This document shows positions 1 to 11,290 of a DNA stretch of 64,000 bases, piece after piece. Where the stretch lies: positions 145,433,447-145,497,446 of the forward strand of contig OX352772.1 of assembly GCA_947095535.1 (NCBI GenBank). The letters run 5' to 3'. The position numbers and the translations under genes are program-made. Positions within the stretch are counted from its first letter, which is position 1. Each line of letters begins with the position of its first letter. The notes under the pieces are model-generated. The model was not told the origin of the DNA and made no database searches. It saw only the letters and a program-made list of their open reading frames with translations. The stretch is from Poecilobothrus nobilitatus. Taxonomy: Eukaryota; Arthropoda; Insecta; Diptera; Dolichopodidae.

Positions 1-360
1 TGATTTGTTCAACTGAAAATCAAATTTTTATTTTTCTGCTATGCAATATTTTTATACCCGTATGAACTATGTTCAAGGGTATAAAAAATTTCTCATTACT
101 TTTGTGACACCTTAAAGGAATCGAGGAATTAATATGAGTATTAATGATGGCATGAATATCATGTTGAAATGCATTAGTCCATAAATGAAAGTTTTTTCTT
201 TCATTTATATTTTGTGTAAAACCTTACAGGTGTTATAAAATTTTTTGTGTATTCAAAAAATTATATATTTACTTAACTTATAAAAAAGGGTTTAAGGGAT
301 TTATAAAAAAATAATTAATAATTTTTATTTCAATATTTCATATTTTTACATTTTTATAAT
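1..360 (+). repeat. Dispersed repeat, copy 1 of 3
   Basis: No gene is visible. Positions about 110-330 (core around ATGATGGCATGAATATCATG) match 11010-11290 in the same orientation and 51245-51400 in reverse orientation, with small indels. The first 100 bases contain a short ATACCCGT...GGGTATA inverted pair like that at the edge of mini-me-type elements. Family unknown; seen directly as sequence similarity within the window. Confidence 0.7.
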
Positions 361-394
361 TAACAATTTTTTAACATCTGTATAAATTGGGTGT

Positions 395-785
395 ACCAGT
401 GTAACAGTTTTGGGTAGCTGCCATACAACTTCTCTTTTTAAATGAAGATAACTCAGTGGTTATTGAAGATAGATATTTGAAATTTAGTGAATAGGTGTCG
501 AGTTACATGCCAAAAACTTTTGTAAAATTTAGTTGGTCTAGAGCAGCTGGTTCACGCTTCTTGTACCTCTTGGAACTTAATAAAACTAGGCGTCTGAAAT
601 CTTCCAAATGATGATCAAGTTTTATGGCAACACCTTCTGTAAAATTTGGTTGTGCTGGTGAAACAGGTCCGGGTAGCTGCCATTGAACTTCTCTTTTTAA
701 ATTAAGATAACTCAGTGGTTATTGAACATAGGTATCTGAAATTTTGTGAAGAAGTGTCGTGTTACATGCTAAGAAATCTAAATAA
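395..785. repeat. Dispersed repeat, two tandem halves (about 260 bp apart)
   Basis: Two related halves each carry GGGTAGCTGCCAT followed by ATAACTCAGTG (about 410 and 671). The same sequence occurs inverted in the tail of the triplicated unit (around 36940-37080, 43010-43150 and 48300-48440). It ends where the Penelope-like coding remnant begins. No coding capacity; family not recognised. Confidence 0.6.
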
Positions 786-1920
786 AATATTATTATTTTG
801 TCTTTAGTATTTCCCAAAATAGTTTTTATTTCGTAATTTTTAATTTTAATTTCATTTGTATATACTAATTTTGTTTTGTGTTTTTTAAAGACCCTTTGTA
901 CTTTGTCAGTTAAATCTGCCGCGTATGAGAATTTAATCCGCTTGATTAAACTTTGTTTTTTTTAAAGAAAGTCGATAAACTATTTTTTTCAGATTTCTAG
1001 AATATTTTCTTACTAAATTGCCAATTATTTCTATATGCAAACCGTTTAGATCAGCTTGTTTTATGTTAATTAATTATTTTGTGAAGTTTTCTGTTCAAAG
1101 CGGAAGTCTTCACATTCTGTATGTCATACTATGGAATTCCGCCATTTTATTTGCCTTGGATGTGAAATAATCGCTTGTTATGAATCTAGGATATACTGGT
1201 TGTTTTTCTATATATGTCAATGTCTAATTTGTTGTTTTGACGTTGTATATTACCAGATCCAGAAAAGGTAGTTTACCGCTTGTGTCTATTTTAACGGTGA
1301 ATTTTATTGATGGAAACTACCTATACAAGATGTTTAGGAGATTTGGGATGTCGTATTCCTTCATTATTGTAATAACATCGTTCACATATCTTTTCCGCAC
1401 TTTCGGTAAATTATTTTGTACCTTCAATTTTGTTTCTAAAGAACCCATAAAGATATTTGCTACAAAGTAGGAAAGAGGATTACCCATACTTGTTCCACGC
1501 GATAGTTTATAAAAGCAGCCGTTAAGTTGGAATTGGTTCTGTTTCATGTACATTGTTGTCATGTTTAAAAGGAGTTTAGCTTTTTTATCTGAAATATTGC
1601 AATTTCCTAACCATTCTATAAAGCATTTTCAGTCTTCTGGTGTTGGTACATTTGGGTGTCACTACATCAAATGAAACTAAAATTTCATCCTCAGCTAAAT
1701 GTATACCTTTTATTTGGTCTACAAAATCAAAAGTGGTTTTAACGGATAAATCAGAAGATGGTGTTAGCTTTTTGAATTCTGTTACTAGCCAAAAAAAGTA
1801 GTAAATGGACCTCAAAAAATATAACAATTTCATATAAAAAGCATATGAATCAAACAAAAATATACCCGTCTTCAATAATAAATTTCATATTATAATATAT
1901 TCAATAACAATGTAAGTTGA
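785..1920 (-). pseudogene. Penelope-like retroelement reverse transcriptase, broken
   Basis: Read on the minus strand, fragments in several frames show in order an RT segment ending in LVSFDVV (about 1660-1790), GTSMGNPLSYFVANIFM (about 1440-1500), RYVNDVI where the catalytic YVDD should be (about 1385-1405), the KFTVKIDTSGKLPFLDLVIY block (about 1250-1310), and the basic region that precedes the endonuclease in the family (about 790-950). The arrangement is typical of Penelope-like elements, which encode an RT fused to a GIY-YIG endonuclease. Frameshifts separate the blocks, the second catalytic Asp is Asn, and no GIY-YIG domain follows because a dispersed repeat begins near 785. Not functional. 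The class call is secure; the subfamily is not. Confidence 0.8.
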
Positions 1921-2560
1921 TTAAGATGTATGTGCATATGTACAAATATATCTGTATCTATGTATGCATGTACCTATGTGCAATTTTTACATAAATAATC
2001 TGAAAAAAAAAAGAAAACGAAAAATAAATTCATGCGCTTCTAACAAGGATAGAAAAAAAAATGTTGTTACCATTTTGTATATACTTCAATTATTACATTA
2101 TTTTTGTAATATTTTTTTAACATAAGTGTCCTATTTTTGAACTTGTTTTTTATTAATTTTCATACAAATTTAATTTAATGATTTTTATTACCTTTTTAAA
2201 ATTTAGTATTTAGCCTATAAAGCGGCAAATTGCCGTTCCAGTTTTTTATTCTGTTGTTGTATTTTACACTGAAAGAAAAAACAAAAATTAAATATTTAAA
2301 AATAAAAGTTTTAGTAATTATTAATTAATTATTTAAATTATAAGAAAGTTTATATAATTAACAGATTGTCTTGATGCGATCAATCAATGAACCCACAAGT
2401 GAAAATGGCTTGCGAGAAAATATAAATTTCAAACTATGTAAACTTTTAAATAAAAATAAAAACAAAATGACAGGATGATTTCATTGAGGTATTATAGCCA
2501 ACAAAAACAATGAACTAAAAAATAAAAATTCTGCGACTGCCAGAGATAAAAATTAGGTTA
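1921..2560. other. AT-rich non-coding stretch
   Basis: Low-complexity AT-rich sequence without a recognisable gene, RNA or repeat family. It contains simple ATGTATGTATG-like tracts near 1925-1980 and A-rich runs; the last part grades into the Asn/Lys-rich start of the Jockey-type ORF1 remnant. Confidence 0.5.
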
Positions 2561-2564
2561 CAAA

Positions 2565-3490
2565 TCCAACCTCATCCAAAATTAATAATAATCAAAACCA
2601 AAGCACTATTAACAACGTTAATCAAAAAAATACACTAAATATTACATCACAAAAATACCACCAATAAGCATTTATCAATCAGATATGGATTACATATATC
2701 AAAAACTTTTGAAAACCAAATACAATATAAAAGATTTTTGAATTAAGGGAATAAGTGATACTCAATTTATATTGTATACATACAATTTCTCAAGTTATAA
2801 AACGCTTTCGAATTTTTGAAAAAATCGGATACTAATTTCTATACATTTACTCCGAAATCTGAAAAAAATCATGTAATGGTGTTGAAAGGTCTTCATAGTT
2901 TTTATTCTTACGAAGATGTGTTAGATTTACTAAAATTAAATGAAAACCTAAAATTCGAAAAAGTGATAAAATTATCTACAGAAAGACAAAAAATTAATAA
3001 CAAAGCTTCACTGTTTTTTGTTATCCAAAGTTCTCCCAGCAGTTTGGTTAAAAAACTATACAAAAGTAAATCATCTGATCATGAAATCATCAGATGGGAA
3101 AGTCTTAAAAAACCAAATTTCACTCAGTGCACCAGATGTCAATGATTTGGACAGCATGCAATTGTAATATAGATTTCCGATGTGTGAAATGTGGAAAAAA
3201 CCACTTGCCTGAAAACTGTAAAATAATAGATGCAGATCCAAAATCCAAATTATTTTGCATTTTATGCCAGCAAGCCAGCAGAACGGATGAAAAAAATACA
3301 ACGTCGAGAAGAACTTAAACAAAATGGCAATAAATAAAATTACTAATAGACACAACATGGTGAATAACTATGTCCAACCGAATATGCCATATTCTAACAC
3401 TGTAAGAAATAATTCTCTTAATTTGAAAAAAAAAAATAAGAATACTAACATAAATAATAATAAAAATCATATCAATACTAATACTAATTT
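2565..3490 (+). pseudogene. Jockey-clade LINE ORF1 (gag-like, PRE_C2HC plus zinc knuckles), broken
   Basis: The reading frame starts upstream of the first Met in an Asn/Lys-rich stretch. It continues through a region typical of Jockey ORF1 (ISDTQFILYTYNFSSYKTLS), the PRE_C2HC-like block (FYTFTPKS...MVLKGLHSFYSYEDVL, about 2830-2940), and cysteine knuckles QCTRCQ then FRCVKCGKNHLPENC and LFCILCQ (3118-3270). ORF1 proteins of this clade bind the element's RNA. There is an in-frame TGA near 2740, another stop at 3142-3144 inside the first knuckle, and frame changes after it. The matching ORF2 is absent: at about 3492 the sequence switches to the A-rich tail of a LINE in the opposite orientation, which probably inserted here. 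Confidence 0.75.
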
Positions 3491-3492
3491 TG

Positions 3493-6055
3493 TTATTTTT
3501 TATTTATTTATTTATTTCAATATTTTTCTCAAAAGTACAGAGTTTATGTTACATAAAGTACAGAGTTTTACTTAAAGTACAGAGTCTATGTTTTGTTAAA
3601 TTTCAATTTCAATTTAGATTTTAGATAATACAATTTATGTGAAATGCAAAATATTATTATATATACATTAAAATAAAAATAACATTTCGAAGAAGAATAA
3701 TTAGCAATAGAAAAAATACATGAAGAAAAAAAAACAGATGTTGTATAGTATATATAAATATAACTAACAAACAAAAAAGAACAAAGATAAAATAATTAAA
3801 TAATCGAAAAACAAAAACAAATTTATAATATTGTACAGTAAACTTATCAATTAAACAGGTAGTACCTCTTATTTTTTTTTTCTTTATATGATATTAATAT
3901 TTTGATAAATAAAAATTTTTACATTCTTTTTTAAATTTTTTAAAGTGCTTAGTGTACTCTTATACATTGTTATTGTAGTGTTTATAATTGATTTGATACC
4001 ATTTTTTGAAGATCAGCTGGACAACGTATATTTGACGCGTTTCTTTTGTTATACTCATGAATGTGATTATTTCTATATATTGTCGTGTTTGTTTTTATCT
4101 AAGTTGTGTTGATATTATGTAGATGCGTTATTTGTATTAAGTTTTTATAATTAATTAATTTTAATATCCTCAGGTCTTTGTGCATTTCTATTGTTGGTGT
4201 TCTATTATGTAAGGCAAAGAGATGGTTTAAAGCTTTGTTTTGGATTGTTTGAAGAGCGTTCATATTTTTAGTATATGTATTTCTCCAGACTCCGATACGA
4301 TAAGTCATCGTACCATGAAAAAGTATGTTGAAATTTTGATTTTTTTGGTAGTCGTTTTTTATTTTTTTTAATACTTCCGCTATCCTTCTTGTTTTTTGCA
4401 TGACATTATTTATATGAGAGCTCCAAATAATTTCGTCGTCTATTATTACACCAAGATATTTATAATTACGCACTTCTTCAATTTTTGTCTTATTATAATG
4501 TAGGCTTATTCCGCTTACATTTTTGGATTAAACAACATATATATTGTTTTATTGACATTTATAGTAAGCTTTTGACGAGACATCCACTTATGAATTTTTT
4601 GGATATGATGATTTATTTTTTATTCTAAGTTTTCATAACTATTTTCTGCATAGAGGAATGCTTGATCATTTGGTTGCAGTTTTGAGAAGCTATACATATA
4701 TAACATGAAAAGAGGCCTGGTCCTAGTGAGCTTCCTTGGATCACTCCATAGTCAATATTTTTATTTGGCTCTTGACTCCATCGCTTTTTACATATTGCAT
4801 TCTATTTGAAAATAGTTTTCAAACCACTTCAAACTTACACCAGTAACTCCACATTCAAACAGGATCTGTAATAAGATTTTCCTGTCCATTGGGTCAAACG
4901 TTTTAGATAAATCATAGAACACTAAACATGTTTTCTTTCCGCTATTTATTGAAGTTTGAACATGCGTTATAACATCAAATAGTGCAGCAGTTGTGTTGGA
5001 ATTTTTAGTAAAACCATACTGAGTTTTACTAATGAAATTGTTTTCCTTTAAATAACTTGTGAGTTGATTATTTACACATGTTTCCATTAATTTACTTAGG
5101 GTAGATGCTATTGTTATAGGTCGAAAATTATTGATGTCGTTATCTCCTTTTTTTTTTATATATTGGGATTACTCTTGTTATCTTCAGTTTTGATGGAACA
5201 ATGCCACTTTTAAGTGATGAGTTTATAAAGCTGTAATTGGCTTAGTTAGTTCATTTTTACATGCTTTTACAATTGAATTAGATATTCCTTCAGCACTTTG
5301 ACTTTTCGTTGAAGAAAGACTATTTATTAATTTTATTGTTTCACATTGGTTAATGTTCTCAAATACAAAGTTATTTTTTGTATTTTGTATTTTTTTTGGT
5401 ATATAAAACGTGTTGAATTTTTGAGCCATTTTTTCCCCTATGCTGCATTATAGATTGTGGAATTTGTTTATTTTATTATATTTTTCTTTTAATTCGATTT
5501 GGTTGTTAAAAAACTCATTGCTTCGACTATTATTGGTTCCATCACTATTTATTTCTTTAACAAGATTCCAGTTTTTTTGTGGATTGTTTAAGCATTCATT
5601 AAACTTTCACTCGTCATATTCCTTACATTTTTTACGTTTGATGGCTGTAAGCTTATTTAGTCAAAAGTGATATCATTCTTTTTATTCAATATTATTGTAA
5701 TTTTGCTTATGCTTTCGATGCCACTAATTTTTTGTTTTTATAAGTTTTATACATTCATTGTCGATCCATGGTTCTGAATATTTTTTTTCTTTTTAATTTG
5801 TTTCTCATTTGTTGAACTATTGATGCAACTTTTCATTGTTTCTACTATATTATTATAAATTTCGATAGGGTAATTCTGATTTGTTGTTTTTTAATAAATT
5901 ATTATCAACTTCAATCAATAGCATGTTATGGTCTGATATAACCAGATTCACATGAGATATTTTAGTTTTTTTATGATGATTATTAGTCAAAATATGGTTG
6001 AGACACGTATTTGGATCTGGTCTTGTTATAATAATAATAACATTGGTCTACGTAT
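3493..6055 (-). mobile_element. 5'-truncated non-LTR retrotransposon (LINE A)
   Basis: Minus-strand element. Its 3' end is marked on the plus strand by TTTATTTATTTATTTATTT at about 3497-3517, i.e. an (AAAT)n tail, then about 580 bp of 3' UTR, then the ORF2 remains (4099-6055). The 5' end lies inside the endonuclease region, so it is 5'-truncated. It appears to interrupt the plus-strand Jockey ORF1 remnant. Target duplications were not identified. Confidence 0.7.
4099..6055 (-). pseudogene. LINE A ORF2: end of APE endonuclease, reverse transcriptase
   Basis: On the minus strand the blocks run: end of an APE-type endonuclease (HVNLVISDHNMLLIEVDNN, about 5905-5960), linker, RT fingers (NQCETIKLINSLSSTKSQSA, about 5290-5350), RT palm (ISKTQYGFTKNSNTTAALFD and LVFYDLSKTFDPMDRKILLQ, 4860-5045), then the thumb/C-terminal part (MRNYKYLGVIIDDEIIWSSH and RIGVWRNTYTKNMNALQTIQ, 4270-4473). 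The YxDD motif region is degraded (about 4650-4680). Numerous stops and frameshifts interrupt it. The product would nick target DNA and reverse-transcribe the element RNA; this copy cannot. Clade is Jockey-like or related; not resolved. Confidence 0.8.
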
Positions 6056-6179
6056 TTTTTTTTAATCAACCTTTAATATAAAAATTGATAGATATTCAAA
6101 TACTCAAATAGATTAGAACTTGTATATGAAATTCTAAATCTTGAATAAATACATTAATGATGAATAATCAATATACCTT

Positions 6180-7900
6180 AATTACAATGTTAACATTCTT
6201 GTTATAATTGCAGTATCATCTGTAAAAGTAGCTGCGGTAATACTTTCTATCAATGATAAATCACTTGTAAAAAACAATTATAAAATTTGACCCATTGGCA
6301 CACCCGCATTGATTTCTCTTAGAGTGGAATACTCATCATTCTGTTTAGTTCTGAATAATCTATCACTCAGATGAGATATATCTACGTATGATGAGAGTAT
6401 ATCTACGTAGACTCTAGCCAGTTACCTAGTTTGTATAGTAATCCATCGTGCCAGACTTTAACAAACGCCCTATCGACGCCTGGGCAACGCCTGGGCGATT
6501 TTTCAAGAGTCCTTTCTATGACATGTATTATTCTGTGTATTTGAACCACAGTGGAATGTTTAAGTCTAAAACCTTCATTCGGTGGCTTCCCTGGCTTTAA
6601 TATCAATAAAATTTCAGCGACTTTCCACATTCTAGGTACGTATTTCAGCCTTATTACTGAATTAATTATAAATGTTAGCATAGTTAATCCCTTTTTGGGC
6701 AGCTGCAATTAATCCCTTTAGTATATCATCCCTTTTTATCCCTTTTTAGTATTTCAGCTGCAATTAAATGATAATCTGGTGCTATATTAGTTTTGTGGGT
6801 TTGGATTTCTTCTACTACTTCTCTTTCTGTGAATGGTTCGATAAAATTTTCTCCATTTCTATTATTTCATCATTCTTCAATAGGAAAATTAGTGTCTATT
6901 TCATTTGTCCGAAAAATTTCTTCCAGGTGAACTGCGAATGTTTCAGCATTTTCTTTATTACTCCTTGCCCAGTTTCCGTCCTTTCTTCCAATTGGTGGAA
7001 CTTGTAAGAGAGGTTTTTTAACATTTTTCGCTGCTTTCCACAGAGATTAATTTGTTTCTTCAATAGCCGTTAAGTTACTTACATAATTGTCAAAGGATTT
7101 ATCTTTAATTTCTCGGATATTTTTTCTAAGATTTTGTGATAATCTGCTCAATATGTCATTATCCGCCGGATCTCTTGATTAATGCCATCTACGTCTGACC
7201 TTTCTGTTTTTCTATCTTAAGATTTATATTTTTTTCTATTTCTTCTTTGAAGCTTGTCCAGTCAGTTTTAATAATAGTGAGTGCGGGCTTGTTTTGTATT
7301 TTTTGTATTGATTCATGTAAACTTAGAATGACTGCAGAATGATCTGAGTCCAAATCTTAATTATCTTCTAGGCTAATGAAGTTTGACGATACTTTCTTGG
7401 TAATATAAATATCTAGTAAATCAGAGATTTTATTTAAGTCAGTTGGTCAATAGGTTGGCTTGTCCGTAGAATGATTCTGACAACCCAACTCTTTAATAGT
7501 TTTTCTTGGCTCTCTTCCTCTAGTTGAGGTCAATGTGGAACCCCAATTTATATGTTTGACTTTATAGTGACCTCCCAAAATAAATATGTCACCAGTAGTC
7601 TTAGGAGATCTTTAAACAACAGGTTTTTTCTATTGTACCTGGGCAGACAGTATAGTGCCCTTATATTAAGATCTTGTTTTAGAAACTGAACTTTGATTAC
7701 AATCAGCGGTGTTTTATGAGTTTCTATAGTGCACTCTTCATAGTGCCTTAAAGTATTTTTGATGAATGTAGCACTACCTCCTCTAGGTTGACTACTAGGA
7801 TGGGACGCTTTGTGGCATGTGTAATCTAACATTTTTAATTCTGAATATCTTGTCATGTGAGTTTCTGATAATAGACCCGCGTCTATATTTTGTATATTTA
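6180..7900 (-). pseudogene. LINE B ORF2: APE endonuclease and reverse transcriptase, broken
   Basis: Minus-strand blocks in order: APE endonuclease segment with PRGGSATFIKNTLRHYEECT, ALYCLPRYNR and the NWGS/TSTRGR region (7480-7856), a DSDHSAVILSLHE block (about 7310-7350) containing the SDH-type catalytic motif, then RT blocks YVPRMWKVAEILLILKPGKP (about 6590-6650), EGFRLKHSTVVQIHRIIHVI (about 6510-6570), VDRAFVKVWHDGLLYKLGNW (6410-6470), LSDRLFRTKQNDEYSTLREI and NAGVPMGQIL (about 6290-6370), and ATFTDDTAI (about 6210-6240), where the usual FADD has Thr in place of Ala. At least five in-frame stops and several frameshifts. Confidence 0.8.
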
Positions 7901-7949
7901 AAAATGCTTCCAGTGTGAGTTTCTTATTTAGAACACCGTTCGCGTTCCA

Positions 7950-9215
7950 AATGACAATACGAATTTTTTTAAGATCCTTCTCTAATTGTTCTTTTCGGAG
8001 TGGTTTTAACTACCCTATTTGGATTGGAAATCTTAGAGACTCTTGGAGTCTCGTAAGAATTAATTTTCTTAGTCTCCGTTATTTTATTTTTTCTCTTCTG
8101 TATCTCTTTTGCAACCAGACAACCTCTATAGTTTGCACGATGTACCTCAAGGCAGTTAGCACATTTAGGTACGACAGTTTTTCCTTTGTTACTGCTTGTT
8201 GTTAAGTGGCACATTTTGCACATTTATCTGGACGCCCACAAAACTTTTTTGTGTGTCCAAACCTTTGGCATTTTTTATATTAGGGGCTAGATTATTTTTT
8301 CGAAGAGCCTCTATTTTTACTCTCATATGTTGAATAGAATCAATTTTATAGATTTTATTTATATCTACAGAATTCTCAAAAGTTAACATGAAAAGAGGAT
8401 ACCGTGTATTGGTTATCATACCATTTATCTATTCTTTTTTTGTTTTATTAGCTACTTCTAGTATCTTAAATCCTTTGATTTCAAGTTCTTCTTTAATATC
8501 TTCTGGGTGGCTTGAAGGATGCAAGCTCCTAGCAATAACGTTTATTGTCCTGGTCAACTTACTTTCATATGTATGGCACTCCAGTTTAGCGTTATTTATT
8601 GCCTTCGTCAACTCCCTATATTCCGTTTCCTCTTCGACATTAATTTTTAACTGTTTATTGTTCATCGTGTTGGCTTTAAATTTTATTTTAGACCTTTGCA
8701 TGACTTTTTTGCAACTGAGGATATTCTACTATTTTACTTAATATTATCGGAGGAGGTTTATATTTCTTTAGCATATTACTTTTTTTTATTTTCAACATTT
8801 GTCAAATTTGTTTTCTCTTTTACTTTCCCTGAAATTATTTTTAGGTGATCCTTCTGCTTTCCTTTTTTTAGACCTTTGTTTTATTATCCAGTTAGTTGCT
8901 CAAGCAAGTTCTTCTTCGTTTGTGTTGTATTCGATGGAAGTTTTCACAATTTTGTCATTATTTGTCGTTGTTGACATCTTTCTCATTTCTTCTCTTTCTT
9001 TCAACTTTTTATTTTCTACTCGAAGTGTGCAAATTTGACTTTCTAATTCCTCGCACAGATTTTCTAGCTCACTTATTCTTAAGTGAAATTGAACTTCTTG
9101 ATTTCTTAACAATTCACCAATGTTATCTTCATTAGATTTTTTCTGACTGTCATTTTTTGACCTGCTGGCTTTGCTATTCGTAGTTTGTTTGACCTAATTG
9201 CTGTTGCGAGTCACC
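7950..9215 (-). pseudogene. LINE B ORF1: coiled coil, PRE_C2HC, zinc knuckles
   Basis: From the N-terminus on the minus strand: a Ser/Lys-rich start, a heptad-like coiled coil (LRISELENLCEELESQI, about 8990-9110), a helical stretch ending HPSSHPEDIKEELEIKGFKI (8429-8701), the PRE_C2HC-type block (MLTFENSVDINKIYKIDSIQ, 8300-8390) and cysteine/histidine knuckles (CKMCHLTTSS, PKCANCLEVHRANYRGC, 8110-8223). This is the domain order of Jockey-clade ORF1 nucleic-acid chaperones. The frame breaks several times, including within the first knuckle. Confidence 0.75.
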
Positions 9216-9553
9216 CTTAAAGGTGATCTACGAACCTTACTGCTTATTTTGAAAGCATCCCTTTCATTTACTCTACAACTTTGAGTATCTAATTGTTCAA
9301 TGAGTCTTCATTGTATAAATACGTGTTTTTTGTTACGCTTAACTTTTTTAATTTTAATTTTTTATTTTAATTTGTAGCTGTCAGTAAATTATTAAATAAT
9401 TAAAATATAATATTAATATAAACTTTTTAAGTTCAAAAATCATTTTTTCTTTGGTTTTTTTGTTAAGTTTGCTAAAAGTTTGTGAGTTTTCTTAACCCAA
9501 TTAATTTTTTAATAAATATTATCAAATTGTGAAATAAACTTAATTTATACAAT

Positions 9554-9928
9554 ATGGAATTCAAATGCAGTGCTAAAATTTGTTCGGTTAATCATGCAAA
9601 AACAGAAAGAGTTTCCTGTAGAGGTTTTTGTCATCTTAAATTTCATGGTGCTTGTATCAATGCTCCAAGAAATTGGTATAGTTCATTTCTTGCCAAGTAT
9701 TTTCTTTGCGAGAACTGTTCAGAACAAAATAAAACATTTCAACAATTCTACAATAAAACCTTTGAGGCAATTGATGTTGTTAAATATGATCATCTGGGAA
9801 GGGTAGCAAAATTAACTACCGTTATTGAGAACAATGCCGCTAATTTCAAAAAAATCGAAAAACATTTTGAAGCAATGAATAATACTTTGGCATGTTTTCC
9901 AGGTGATGTCAAGAAATTAATAAGTTGA
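9554..9928 (+). CDS. PHD-finger protein, ORF1 N-terminal part of a CR1-group LINE
   Basis: A 124-residue frame from a good ATG. Residues 5-55 form a Cys4-His-Cys3 PHD-type finger: C5, C10, C22, C26, H31, C34, C52, C55. PHD fingers occur at the start of ORF1 in some CR1-group LINEs, where they are thought to aid chromatin or nucleic-acid contact. The rest is helical and charged. The frame ends at TGA 9926-9928, followed by related coding remnants to about 10850, so this is probably the front half of a longer ORF1 cut by a stop. Good agreement of finger spacing makes the domain call firm; the link to the LINE rests on the downstream homology with 12850-13150. Confidence 0.75.
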   Translation: MEFKCSAKICSVNHAKTERVSCRGFCHLKFHGACINAPRNWYSSFLAKYFLCENCSEQNKTFQQFYNKTFEAIDVVKYDHLGRVAKLTTVIENNAANFKKIEKHFEAMNNTLACFPGDVKKLIS

Positions 9929-9929
9929 T

Positions 9930-10860
9930 AAGTTTCACAATAGAAATCTCATCAACTAGAGCTGTCGTTGAGCCACTTCAAATAATAATAATATAAATAG
10001 AAATTTAGATGAGTTAAAAAATGTGAATAATTTGAATAAACAGTATTCATCACTTAAACAGAATATTACAGCTAATGATATATCAATGAATTTCAGTGAC
10101 ATTGTTTTAGCAGATTTAGATATTGTTAAATCTAAATTAAAGTTACTTCAGGATAACTGTAAAATTAATAATTCCACTGAAGAACTTGCTAAAAGGGAGT
10201 CTTTATTTGAAGAATTAGGGATAGCAGATAGTTTGGACGATTCTGCTGAAGAATAAAGTCGCTGTTTCTGAGGTCATTGATGCTCCTTCGAATTCCGTCG
10301 ACATAATGCAGAACAAGATGCAGTTTTTCAACTAAATTTCAATTTCAGAATTTCAAATTTATGCATAATACTACAGAAAAGTTTTTAACTGATTTTATAA
10401 AAAAAAAAAATTATTTTTGATGACGTTTATTGTAAAAAAATTGCTCCTCGTTGGTTAAAATTCAATCCAAAATATTTTAATTTTAAAATTAGTGTTCCAC
10501 CATCAGTAACTAAGGAAATCAAGAATTCTACCGTGTGAAAATCTGTTTGTACCACAAGTAATTCATTTGTCAAACGTTTTATGCCATCAATTACTAGAAT
10601 TACATATTAATCACCGCAGGGTGATACAACATATGCTCCTTCAAGATTTAGAGAAGAACGGGTCTATAATAATGTTAGGTTATAGCTTACCTTCACAATG
10701 ATTGTTATAATCGTGTTCTAGAAGGCAAGACACAAACTAACCTAATAGTCTTAATTAACAATGAAGGACTTCCTACTAAATATGAAGACCTGCATAAACT
10801 GTACATCAAATTCCATAATTATATAGATATTTCGAAAAGAATGTAAAAGAGGATCTTCGG
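9930..10860 (+). pseudogene. CR1-group LINE ORF1, middle and C-terminal remnants
   Basis: A helical acidic segment (10023-10256, no true ATG) is followed by out-of-frame blocks. PSRFREERVYNN (about 10637-10672) and VLEGKTQTNLIVLINNEGLP (about 10710-10775) match SRLRDERIYNLMRLYL and VIEGKTKTNVLVLLHNEGLP of the element at 12713-13240. The two LINEs are therefore members of one family. The homology stops at about 10855, where a GGAC-rich repeat begins, so ORF2 is missing from this copy. Confidence 0.7.
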
Positions 10861-10990
10861 ACGGACGGACAAAGTTTAATCGACTCAGAATTTGACTCCG
10901 ATCCGACCCATACCTTTGAAGGTATATCTAGCTTGCTTATTTCGAGCTGTTACAAACGGAGTAATTTTATTATATCTGATACTTATCGTA
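10855..10990 (-). repeat. Divergent mini-me-like (GTCC-repeat) fragment
   Basis: GGACGGACGGACAAAG is followed by TTTAATCGACTCAG and a TATATCT...TTACAAAC stretch. Read on the minus strand this resembles the core of the elements at 38048-38652 and 24636-25683 (GAGTCGATTTAGC then GTCCGTCCGTCC). Short and diverged, so family membership is likely rather than certain. Confidence 0.5.
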
Positions 10991-11009
10991 CGGGTACAAG
11001 GAATGTTAA

Positions 11010-11290
11010 GAATGTTATTAAGAATGCTAATGACGGCATTGAATATTCTCTAAGAATATTAATGATGGCATGAATATCATGTTGAAATGCAGAAATGCAT
11101 TCGCTCATGTTTTTTTTTCTTTAATTTATATTTTGTGTTAAAGGTGTTATAAAAATTTTTTTGTATATTTAAAAAATTACATACTTAACTTACAAAAGTG
11201 GATTTTACGGATTTCAAAAATAAATTATAAAAAAAATATTAATAACTTTTATTTCAAAATTTTTTGCTTTTTATAATTAAAATTTCTTTT
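11010..11290 (+). repeat. Dispersed repeat, copy 2 of 3
   Basis: Aligns with 110-360 over the same core (TTAATGATGGCATGAATATC) and the following TTTATATTTTGTGT segment, and with 51245-51400 in reverse. It directly follows the GGAC-repeat fragment, so both may belong to one composite element. Confidence 0.7.

Larger units (their letters stand above)
6060..9330 (-). mobile_element. Jockey-type LINE (LINE B), both ORFs degraded
   Basis: A minus-strand element with gag-like ORF1 (7950-9215) upstream of an APE endonuclease plus RT ORF2 (6180-7900), the standard Jockey order. The RT is cut off near 6180, shortly after the motif that precedes the ADD box, so the 3' part is missing or rearranged next to LINE A. 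Stops and frameshifts are scattered throughout, consistent with an old copy. Confidence 0.8.

Noticed and set aside
8388..9135. Plus-strand hydrophobic frames that look like membrane proteins
   Set aside because: They lie antisense to the Jockey ORF1 coding blocks on the minus strand, which carry the conserved knuckles.
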